Shown here: in pieces, positions 22,780-32,054 of the stretch | Layout of the letters: every line of letters starts with the position of its first letter | How positions within the stretch are numbered: the stretch's first letter is position 1 | Origin: Camellia lanceoleosa | Lineage: Eukaryota > Streptophyta > Magnoliopsida > Ericales > Theaceae | Length of the DNA: 64,000 bases | Assembly: GCA_025200525.1 (NCBI GenBank) | Contig: CM045761.1 | Span: forward strand, 103,826,182-103,890,181 | Reading direction: 5' to 3' | Made by a program: the position numbers and the translations under genes | Notes under the pieces: model-generated | The model's database searches: none | What the model was told of the DNA's origin: nothing | The model's input: only the letters and a program-made list of their open reading frames with translations

Positions 22780-23300
22780 TTAGCCTTGACTTATTACTTA
22801 ATCGAACATTTGACAACTGACAACCATTGAGTCCTAAGTAGAATTAGAACAAATAATAGGACTTGACTTATTACTTAATCAAATATCTAACTACTAACAA
22901 CCATTGATTGATAATTAGAATTAGAACAAATAATAAGTATTATATTTAAGAATGATAAGTATTGTCATAATAAGTGATAAGTACTATCACAATTGTTAGT
23001 AAGCCGAAGCACCTCCTGCATCACCATCGACAAATTGTGCTCTACGCTCAATCGTAAAATGGTTGTATATGTCATTTTGTACGAACCAACATTCTCATAA
23101 CCACCAGCTTCTTCTACCATACAAGAAGTTATTACTTAATGAGATATTTCAATTTCCACATACTACTCTATTAGACTTTAGTTATTATTTATTTTTATTT
23201 TCACTTACTACTCAATCAAACTGTACTTACTACTTAATTAAACATGACTTATCAATCAATAACACACCACTTCAATAGACTTAAGTTAATAGTCAATGAA
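22780..23300. repeat. Degenerate minisatellite field, part 3
   Basis: The array of CTTATTACTTAATNAG-type units resumes directly after the MULE TSD and fades near 23300. No gene is seen. Confidence 0.7.
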
Positions 23301-23858
23301 ATTATACTTAAATAGAAAAAAAAAGTAAATATAAATGTTACTAAACATACCTTTAAATAGTAATTACTATTTTGAGGGGTTATAGGTAAATAATAATAAT
23401 AATAATAACTACTATTTTAAATTAATGTTTTTAAAATTAAGTTTAAATAACTTATAATTTAAAAATATTTTATTTACAATTTTTTTATTTTTAATATTAC
23501 ATCGAAAATTAATTTTTCACAATAATGACTATTTTAAAAAATTAGTAAATTTTAATAAATTAATATTCACATATCATATTTTACTTTTTACAAATCATAG
23601 CAAGACAAAAAACAAAGGGAAAATAGTTAAATATGGTATGTCATTAATTTTATGTATTTAAAATTAATTTAAAATATAAAAGATAATACAATTTTCAAGA
23701 ATTGAAGGTGACCTGTTAGCAGGTAATATTTTGAATAGTAAGGCTTCGTTTGGGAAGTGGGTTGACTTTTTGACTATTTTGCCGAGGCTAAAAAGTCTCA
23801 TTTGGGTTATACTTTTTGGTTTTTTTGACTTTTGTGAAAGAAAAAGTGAAATGATTAT
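23301..23858. other. AT-rich intergenic DNA, with half of an old MITE
   Basis: No gene. From about 23743, CTTCGTTTGGGAAG begins a MITE-like sequence whose other end (complement CCTCGTTTGACATG) lies at about 28680-28695, beyond the solo LTR. The LTR seems to have landed inside a roughly 220-bp MITE. Confidence 0.4.
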
Positions 23859-24057
23859 GGTTTTGTAGACACCCAATTTTTGACCATCCTCGAAACTTGG
23901 TTGTGCTTGCAGGTACATCCAGCCACTAGTTCGATTGCTCGTCGAGTACTCGACTTTCGCAGCGGAACGTCACAGGTTTGAGCTTTCCAAACCCTGTATC
24001 CTTTCTGCCCCATTTTTAGACCATGTATTGGTCCTTCTAGCATGTTTCTCTTGGTGC

Positions 24058-24172
24058 ACTACCGGCCATTCTCTGCCACTGCCGGCCATGCTTTTGTCCC
24101 TGCCGGCCATTGGTGATGCCTGCCGGCCATCAATAAGCCACTACCGGCCACAACTGATGGCCGGCCGAACCC
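24058..24172. repeat. CCGGCCA-rich short repeats in the solo LTR
   Basis: Seven or so occurrences of GCCGGCCAT/ACCGGCCA at roughly 15-28-bp spacing. A related cluster (GGCCGACAG, GGCCGGCAG) appears at about 27050-27135. These GC words stand out from the AT-rich context. Confidence 0.6.
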
Positions 24173-24879
24173 TTTGTCTCAGCAGATTTCACGCCAGATC
24201 TTTTGAGCCAGCTAGTTTTCACTCATCCCTCTTTCATACACGTGTATAGAGGGATGAAGCTCTTTCCAAGCTTGTTTAACAAGCTTTGCTTTGCACTCTT
24301 CTATATAAAGAGAGGTTCCTCCTTCATTTCAGAGGTTCAGAGAATTTTGGAGGTCTGAGATATACATATAACTTTGTATCTATATCTCTCTTTGTTCTTG
24401 TTTTGTGCCTTAAAAGTGTCTTTTGTATCACTTTTACATATAAACACACACTCAAACGCCATACTCTTGGAGTTGAGGTCCCTTGAGGTTATTTTTGAAG
24501 CTTTTGGACTGGTTTTGGATCAAAAAGGGTGCTGGAGTTGCAGCTTTGAAGGTGGTCATCAAGGGTGAGAAACTTAACTTTTAAACCCCCATTCTTGCTT
24601 AAGCTTTTGGACCTATTTGCATGCTGTTTTGAACTTAACTTCCTACTGTAAAAAGTTCTGTTTTTGCATGCTTTAGATCTTTGTTTAAGGTCACTTTTTC
24701 GTTGGGGGTTGTTTCCCCCCTCTTAGGCCTTGTTTAGCCTTGCTTTTGTGCCTTCTTTTTAAACCTTTGGGATCACCTTGTTTTGGCCTTCTCATCACTG
24801 AAACTCAGAACAATTTCAGTGGTGGAAAGGGTGTTTTGAGGTCCCAAATGGGAGAGGGTCATCCCCTCTCCTTGTATTG

Positions 24880-26400
24880 TGTTTATTAGCTTCATATGCC
24901 TCATGTTTGAGCACCTTTGTTAAGTCAATGTTGATCATATCTTAGCATGTATTTGGGATTATTTTATCATGGCATGTCACTGTGTTTACTTGGTTTTGTC
25001 ACTCCATGCATGCCTAATACACTTGTAGTGTAAATCTCTTAAACTAGCTTTGTATGCTTCATGAAGTAGCATGTCATTCTAGCTTGGTTTGAGTCCATTT
25101 CAGCATGTTCTTGGTGTTGTTTTACCATGTCATGACTCTGTTTTGGTTTGGTTTGGTTGGCCCTTGCATGCTCCATGCACTTGTAGAGCGTTTCCATGAA
25201 TTAGCTTAATGTGTCTCATGCTTTAAAATGCCATTTTAGCATACTTTTGGCTTAGCTCTGAGGAGACTTTGTTCATGTTTTAGCATGTTTAAGGTCTGAT
25301 TTGTGTTGTTTTGGTCATACATGACTTGCTTTGTATAGCCTTGGTTCAATCTAGCTTGTTGGCTTTGTGTATTGAGTCCACTAGCATGTGTTACTTGGCC
25401 TATTTCAATGATTTGGCATCACTTGTTATGTTATTTTAGTCCATGTAATGTGGTCATACACTTGCATTTGACATGCTTTCAATGCCTTGGAGAGTTTGTG
25501 TTTTATGCCTCATGAATAGATCATTGTGCATGCCTCTATGCTTAGGTCTTTGGGATGCCATCTCAGTGGGTTTTTGGGCTTATTTTGACATGTCATAACT
25601 CTGTTTTTCATTGGTTAAGTCATTCCATGCTTGGTCTTAATAGGTGTAGTGTAATCCACCTTATTTGCCTTGTATGCATCATGCCTCATGCTCACCATGC
25701 TAGCTTATTTTGGCTTACTTCCATACATGTTTTAGTCTCATTTTAACATGTTCTAGAACTGTTTTGGGTTGCCTTAACCACATGCTCCATGTTTTGAATA
25801 CTTGTAGTATAAATGCTCTTGCTTGCCTCGAGCTTTGAGCACCATTGCATGCTTCATTTGTATTGTGTACATGATTTGGCATCATTTAACATGACATTTC
25901 AGAGCCTATAGCATTTCCATATTCCCACTTCAATCATGCTTTAAGTGCCTTTGAGTGTTGTGCATTGTTGCCTAGTTTATGGCTTAGCTTGTATGCTTAC
26001 ATGCCTGGGTCTTTGGGCCCTCATCTCAACATGTTTAGGTCCTTAGTTTGACTTATTTGAGCTCTGTCCATGCTTAGTTCATGCATTTGTGCCATGTATT
26101 GCATGCTTCCTTTGTAGTCCTCTTTGATAACTCCATGCTTTAAGGACCTTTGCATGCTTTACTTATGTTGTTTAAATGATTTGGCATCATTTCTTACCTC
26201 ATTTCAGTGCACTTAGTGTTGTTACACTTCAATGCTTTTCACTCTTTGGGTGTTCTTGAGAGTTGCACCTTAGTGCCTTAATTAGTGAGCCAATTGGCAT
26301 GCATGCTTGTATGTGTTTTCAGTGCCTTCATCTTAACATTTTGGCCACTGATTTGGGCATAGCTGAGGTCTGTCCATTTTGGTTTAAGTCCATTGAGCAT
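24880..26400. repeat. Diverged long-period repeats, CATGC-rich
   Basis: Words recur at irregular intervals of about 150-460 bp: CATGTCATGACTCTGTTTT (25122, 25587 and variants at 24971 and 25747), CACTTGTAGTGTAAAT (25019, 25179, 25638, 25799) and GATTTGGCATCA (25409, 25870, 26178). This looks like ancient internal amplification that lengthened the LTR. CATGC and GCATG words are greatly over-represented. No open frame is supported. Confidence 0.6.
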
Positions 26401-26424
26401 GTTTGATTACATGTTGTTTGCATG

Positions 26425-26710
26425 TTTGATTATATCGCATTGTGCATGCCATGTTCATCGCATTGTGTATGCCTTATACTTTGCATTGTGTATACTTCGG
26501 TTACATTGCATTGAGTATGCCATCATTTGCATTGTGCACGCTAATTGACATTTGCATTGTGTATACTTAGTTGTTGCATGCATTAGCATTGTGCATGCCA
26601 TTAGTCTTGTTAGGTTGTTCATATTGCATTACATGTTTGCATGCTTAAGTCATATTGCATGTTTGCATGCTCGAGTTGCATTGTGTATGCCATGCTTGTG
26701 TTGCATTGTT
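26425..26710. repeat. Minisatellite of GCATTGTGTATGCC-like units
   Basis: About ten imperfect units of 25-35 bp, each with GCATTGTGTATGCC or GCATTGTGTATACTT, inside the solo LTR. Confidence 0.75.
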
Positions 26711-28599
26711 GTTTGGGTTAAGTGTTAATCCGAGCACGAGAAACGAGGGACGTTTCATACTTCAAGTGATGAAACGTGTCTCAATTCTCGATCGCCGACG
26801 CTCTTGATCACACATGATAGAGTTTTAGGCTTTATGTGTTTATTTGTGCATTCATTTTACATTAAAATTTGCATATGTTGGATCTTTGGCCATCATGCAT
26901 CGGGATGCGTGATTGATGGTCTTGGATCCGACTATACCTCTCCCTTGATGTTTTGAGGTGATACGGGGTGGCATAGTGCGTACATACTCTTAAGAGACCC
27001 TTCATTTTCTCTATTTTGTGCTCTGCTGCAGCTTGGTGTCACAGCACACCAGTGGCCGACAGTGCCTTGCAAATGGCCGACAGACCTTCATTCTTGGCCG
27101 GCAGTATCTGCTCTTGTCCAGCAGGGGGGTCGGCAGAAGTTCCTCATGGCTGGAAAGCCACTGGTGCACTCTTCAGCATTGTTTTGGTAAGATCCAGCAG
27201 CTAGTTCTCAAGGACACCTTGCAGACAGAGCCTCTTGAGAGCAACCGGAGAGCTTTTTCGGGACGGCAACTGAGCATGCATCCTCTTCTCCTTCAACCAG
27301 AGCTGGAATAGCATTGTTTACTGTTTTTCTTACTTGTTAGTTAGTATTTGGTTTTGTAATTTAATTAGTTAATTTGTTAATTAATTAAGTTTTGTAATAA
27401 TTAGTTGTAGCTAGTTATTCATTTGGTTATGTAATAATTAATTAGCTTGTTAGTTAGTTAATTAGTTGGTTTGTATTATTCATTCGGACCCTCCGTCGAG
27501 AGGGCGAATTTTGTAATAAGTGTGCGTGAGTGTGTGAATGTCTTCCAACCCCACGTCTTTCTCCCTTTTACTTATCTGCTTTTGATGGTTAGTTCTAGGC
27601 CATATTTCAATTAGCATACTTATGTTTGCATGTTTGCATCATTCATCTATATTGCATGCATCGGGCTCGACGCATCATACTAACTATATCGTATCTCAAT
27701 TCCAAGTTGAATACATGTATCGATTGTTGCATTTCATATGCCATTTTAGAATAGCCGAGCCTATCTGATTGCATTTTGCATGTATTGCATTAGCCATCTT
27801 AACATGAACTAGGATCATGCATTGATTACTAACTAGTTTCTGTTTTGGCTTAGACTACTTGGTGAGTGTTTATGCTTTAGCATACTGCTTATGTGTTAAT
27901 GTTGCCATGAAAGCATGCTTACCATGAGGCTAACTGCTTATTTCATATAATTACCTGAATGCATGTGGGTGAAGGTTGGATTTCTTGAATTGGAACAATT
28001 CATTGAAATCCGTGATTTAGCCTACTTGCAAGTAGCAAATTTCAAACCGTTTTCAAACAAACAAATATGCAATGTTTTGTTCCAATTTAGGCGATCTAGT
28101 CTATACTTGTATGTTGTGCGCATCACATAATAATTCTAGGTTAATAACCGGAATAAGAACACATGTGTTTTCAAAAAACAAGATATCATGCTTAGTACAG
28201 GCCGATCTTTGATCGGGCAAGCAGGGGTGCTCATTGCTTGACATTCCCTTCTCGTACACAAATTCCCGAACTGAGGCAACTTTGGTGATGATGGACACGT
28301 GGCCTTAGGCACGAGTCAGGGTTTCCTAAATTCCCCCTCAAAACAAAATATTTAGGTAGTGACTCTATATCTGGCAAAACAGTCCATGTTTGGCACTTCT
28401 TTATAAAAATCAGTTTTCCAAAGCGATTTGCCGGATTTGGACTCTTTGGTGATTTATCGGTCTTGCATTGCACTTTGCAAGATTAGATTCAAAACTGTGA
28501 CATTGAGTCCGAACTGTAGTAAGCCCAAATGAACAAAATGGGATTTCGCGGCCAATTCGCGGTGCGGAGCCCGGGACGTTCGGGCACGTCTACAGGTTT

Positions 28600-28966
28600 A
28601 AATGTGACATTTTGTCTCATTGGTTTTAGCCTATTTTATCTTTTTGTGACTATTTTAGCATTTTAACTCCTAAAACCAACATGTCAAACGAGGACTACGT
28701 TTATTCATAACAAATAGTAAGTGAGAGAATACCAAATAGTAAGTATATTTGTAGCAAATGATAAGTTAGCGCCATTTTTTTTTAAATTTCAAAATTAACC
28801 AAAACTACTATACTTTTTGAAAAATCACCTTACTTTTTCTACCTAGTTCTACTTTTGATTCATCCAATGACTAACAATTATCTTATCTAAATCTAATGAT
28901 CTATATTTTTTTATATACCATACATAAAATCTACTTTCATGTATGGTAGAATTTTCCATCAAAGTG
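28600..28966. other. Intergenic sequence, right half of an interrupted MITE
   Basis: The first 95 bases pair with 23743-23858 as the other half of the old MITE. The remainder is AT-rich with no gene. Confidence 0.4.
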
Positions 28967-28967
28967 A

Positions 28968-29665
28968 TACTCCTTTCTGTTCCAAAATAATAGTTTTTTT
29001 TGGGAAATTCAACCTTTTTTTTATTGTACAATTATTGCACTTTAAAAATATTCATTGTGTTTGATTTTAGTTTTTTGAATTCAGTTTTCTAGAAATTAAG
29101 TTTTTTATTTTTCGTGATTTTTTGTTATTAGTGAATATTTTTGAAATTTTAAGCAATTTTTTTACTTTTTTAGGTGCACCATACTTAAATATATCTAAAT
29201 AGTAAAATGTTTGTGAAAAAATATTTTAAAAATTAATAAATACAAAAAAATAAGAAAAATGTATTAAATTTTCATATATTTTTTTTATTTTTGGTATTTC
29301 GTGAATTTTTTAAAGATTTTTTTCACAAATATTTTACTTTTTAAGTGTATTTATGTTAGGCATGTCTAAAAATTAATAAAGTTGCTTAAATATTTTAAAA
29401 AATAGTGAAAATAAAAAAATATGGAAAATGAAAAAATAAAATTTTCTAAAAAGTGAATTCTAAAAATTGAAACCAAACAAAGTGATTAATTTTTCAAAAT
29501 TACCCTTTGATAATATATTTTTTTAGAAATATCAAAATAATTATGCTTTTTGTGTTATTAATGAATTTAAAATAAGGATAAAATAAGATATTCATATTAT
29601 TTTAATCCTTTATTTTAAAATAATAAAAAATAAAATAAAAAACTAATATTTTGAGACAAAAAGTA
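28968..29665. mobile_element. Stowaway-like foldback element with TA flanks
   Basis: The left end is CTCCTTTCTGTTCCAAAATA. The right end, complemented, is CTTTTTGTCTCAAAATATTA. Both continue into AGTTTTTT, and the element is bordered by TA on each side. This resembles the CTCCCTCYGTCCC terminus of mariner-type Stowaway MITEs, although about 694 bp is long for that group. The extra length is explained by a second foldback element nested inside (29055-29479). Confidence 0.6.
29055..29479. mobile_element. Nested AT-rich foldback element
   Basis: CATTGTGTTTGATTTTAG at the left pairs with the complement of GAAACCAAACAAAGTG at the right. Pairing continues inward through GAATTCA and TTCTAGAAA, and further blocks around 29195-29345 (TATTTTACTTTTTAAGTG and complement). 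Almost the whole length can fold into one imperfect hairpin. ATT on both sides may be a 3-bp duplication. Confidence 0.5.
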
Positions 29666-29917
29666 CTAAAAGTCAAGAATATTTATCAATATCATTTATT
29701 TTTCAAGATACAAATGTGAGTAGATGAAAGGGTTAATGATATTTGATTAACTTGATTTTTGATAGATATGTTCTACTCGGCATATTTTAAAATGTGAACG
29801 ATTCAGATTATTAAAATGAATCCCAAAACAAACTCATAAGACCGCACAACAGTGCCTGTTGTGCACCAATTCTCCCAAAAAAACAAGACCCTCCAACATT
29901 CTCCTCTCTAAAACGGT

Positions 29918-30175
29918 AATAGCCCCGTTTGGTAGAGCTGTGGAAAACAGCTTATACCTTATGTCTAAACAGCTTATAGCTTATAACTTTCAGCTTAAGC
30001 TGATTTCCAGCTTATTCTTAAAGTATCTCCTGCCCCACTCAAAGAATAAGCTGATTTCTGACTTCCAAAAAGCTATAAGCTATAAGCTATAAGCAAAACC
30101 AAACACATCAAAATAGCTTAAATTAAGCTAAAAGCTGGAATAAGTTGATTATAAACTGTGCCAAACAGGGCCAAT
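29918..30175. mobile_element. MITE with CCAAACAGGG ends, 252 bp
   Basis: Ends AGCCCCGTTTGGTAG (29921) and GTGCCAAACAGGGCC (to 30172) are inverted repeats, flanked by AAT on both sides (29918-29920, 30173-30175). The paralogous segment reads straight through at the same point (AAAACGCTAAATATT, near 7305), which is the empty site. The interior is rich in AGCTTATAGC palindromes. TIR and size suit a PIF/Harbinger (Tourist-like) MITE, though AAT is not the usual TAA/TTA target. Confidence 0.78.
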
Positions 30176-30236
30176 ATTCTCTCTCTCCAGTTTTTCTATA
30201 TCCTTCTCTTTTTATTATTAGTGGGTGTTTATAGTT

Positions 30237-30498
30237 GATTATTTGGGTAATGCTATAGTGTGCAACTTACACCTTACACCTTTTTGTGTTCACTTACACC
30301 TTACACTTACACCTTTTGTGTAAGTGGCACATGGTGTGCAACTTATACATTTCATTTATACCTTCCACTTACACTTACACTTACACTTACACTTTACACT
30401 TACACCTTACACTTACACCTTTTGTGTGAGTGGCACATGGTGTGCAACCCATTTACACCTTTTGTGGGTTGCACACCTAAGAAAACTCCTGATTATTT
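30237..30498. mobile_element. hAT-like MITE with 8-bp TSD, 246 bp
   Basis: The element 30245-30490 is flanked by the perfect 8-bp duplication GATTATTT (30237-30244, 30491-30498). The paralogous segment carries a single GATTATTT at 7388-7395. Ends show inverted AGTGTGCAAC / GTTGCACACC. The interior is an expanded (ACACTT)n array with two longer repeats containing TGTGCAAC and CACATGG words. An 8-bp duplication points to the hAT superfamily. Confidence 0.82.
30300..30465. repeat. (ACACTT)n-type array within the MITE
   Basis: Runs of TTACACTTACACC and ACACTTACACTT interspersed with GTGTAAGTGGCACATGGTG (about 30320 and 30425). A foldback is possible because GTGTAAG and CTTACAC alternate. Confidence 0.7.
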
Positions 30499-30996
30499 TA
30501 GTAGTTTCATTATTTTTAATTTTTAATAAATATTTTTTAATCAAAATTTATATTTTTGAGTTTAACTCGGCTGAACGGGCTGCAAAAGTTTACAAAAAAA
30601 AAAATCTAAAAAGTTTTGAAAAAAACTAGAAAGGACAAAAAACAAAAATAAAAAATACTCGGCTTTTATTTATTTTTTAATCCATAGTGAATTTTTTTTT
30701 ATTTTGAATTTAATTTTTTCGATTGATTTATTCAAGACAGACAAAAGAAAACAATTTGACATAATTTTCAAAAAACATTGCTAAAGCCCGAAAAAAAAAA
30801 ATTTATTCAAAAAAATATGTGATTTTTTTAGTTGTATGCCAAACAACCCTGAGTAACTATGCGATGTAGTACCAATTGACTCACTTTTTGGCTCCCTTAA
30901 GGTCTAATCTTAGGGGTCACCACTTGTGTAGCGGGACTTTTTTATTTTTATTTTTCTGGATATGTGATTATTATTTATGCTTTTTATTTTGGACTT

Positions 30997-31234
30997 TTAT
31001 GCCTAGTTTGGAAAGTAATTTTTTTAGTTTAAAAGTTAAAAAGTCATTAAAAAAAATTAAAAAGTCAATAATTTATACCAAAAAATTAAAGATTCTCTTT
31101 TCTCTCTACTTTTTACACGTCTTTTCGTAAAACGTCAAAAAATTATTTCAAACATACTGATTTTTTTTTTACATCATATTTTAACTAAAAAGCCAAAAAA
31201 TTATTTAAAAAATCTGTTCCCAAACGAGATCTTA
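30997..31234. mobile_element. Tourist-like MITE, 232 bp, TTA flanks
   Basis: Ends TGCCTAGTTTGGAAA and the complement of CCCAAACGAGATC form an 8/12 inverted repeat. TTA flanks both sides (30997-30999 and 31232-31234), the standard target for PIF/Harbinger elements. It encodes nothing. Confidence 0.6.
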
Positions 31235-32054
31235 TTATCAAAGTTTTGGATGTAATTTTTACTTATAGTGTATAAGAAAAAATAGCTTAAATAAATTAAA
31301 ATAATTATTATGAAAAAATAGGAAAATAATATTTTAACTTATTTCAACTAATACAATTAGAATCTAATAATTAGACCTTAAGAGCATATCAAACAACTCT
31401 TCTATCCTAAACATTTAACTACTAATTTAAAAAAATCTTAAAACTCATCTCCAACAACAGCCACTCTAAATTTTTTTTGATTAAAAAAAGAGACAAGAAT
31501 TGGCCAAGTGTTAAAATGACTCTGTATATTTGGAGAGTCACTAGTCATCCTTTAAAAACATAAAATTAATTTCTTTCTTCTCTTCTTACTTTTAAATGTA
31601 ATTGTCATATCAATTTTTTTTTAAAAGTTAAATATAGTTGAAAAATAAATATAAAATAATATTTATATGAAATAAAGAAAGAATATAGACGATTATTGAA
31701 GAAAGTACTTGAAAAAATGATTTTCTAAAATTAAAAATACACTTTACATAAATTTTGAAGAAAAAGTAGTAAATTATGGCTGGAGATGTGCTCAAAGTCC
31801 CATAAATAAGCTGCAACAACACACACCCCTCTTTCCTATCACTAGGAATAAACAATAAATTCAATTATTTGGTCTATTTTTATACTGAATGTAGATCACA
31901 ATATAATGTTTGGATTTAAATCCTACACTATATAAAATTATAAATGAATAATGTTAAGAAATCCAAACATTTAAAATCCCTCACATTTTTCATTATAAAT
32001 AAACTTACTACAAAACTTCCATCCATGCATGGAACAAACAAAACACAAGCTAAA
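31235..32054 (+). promoter_or_regulatory. Upstream region and leader of LRR gene 2
   Basis: AT-rich sequence with no other gene. The last 70 bases share short blocks with the gene 1 leader. An in-frame ATG at 31944 would add 37 residues before the signal peptide. The later ATG at 32055 is preferred because it aligns with gene 1 and puts the signal peptide at the N-terminus. Confidence 0.45.

Larger units (their letters stand above)
23859..28599. mobile_element. Large gypsy-type solo LTR, 4731 bp, with TSD
   Basis: It runs from TGTAGACACCCAATTTTTGA (23864) to GGGCACGTCTACA (28594). It is flanked by the perfect 5-bp duplication GGTTT at 23859-23863 and 28595-28599. There is no PBS, polypurine tract, coding domain or internal duplicate LTR, so it is most simply a solo LTR left by LTR-LTR recombination. 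TGTAGACACCC is shared with the 2.8-kb solo LTR at 51 kb. Very long LTRs occur in the Tat/Ogre and Athila gypsy groups; assignment to either is inference. Putative TATA box CTATATAAAGAG at about 24300. Confidence 0.82.
29860..30860. repeat. Paralogous segment, copy 2 (pairs with 7254-7740)
   Basis: Homologous to 7254-7740 but lengthened by two MITEs (29921-30172 and 30245-30490). It lies about 1.2 kb upstream of LRR gene 2. No gene is seen in it. Confidence 0.7.

Noticed and set aside
24880..26710. CRISPR-like spaced repeats in the CATGC-rich region
   Set aside because: Repeat words vary in sequence and spacing, there are no cas genes, and the context is a plant LTR.
26988..27311. Two overlapping frames of 62 and 97 codons inside the 4.7-kb solo LTR
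   Set aside because: No recognisable domain, short, and inside a non-coding LTR.
31944..32054. 37-residue N-terminal extension of LRR gene 2
   Set aside because: It would bury the signal peptide, and gene 1 has no equivalent. The aligned ATG at 32055 is preferred.
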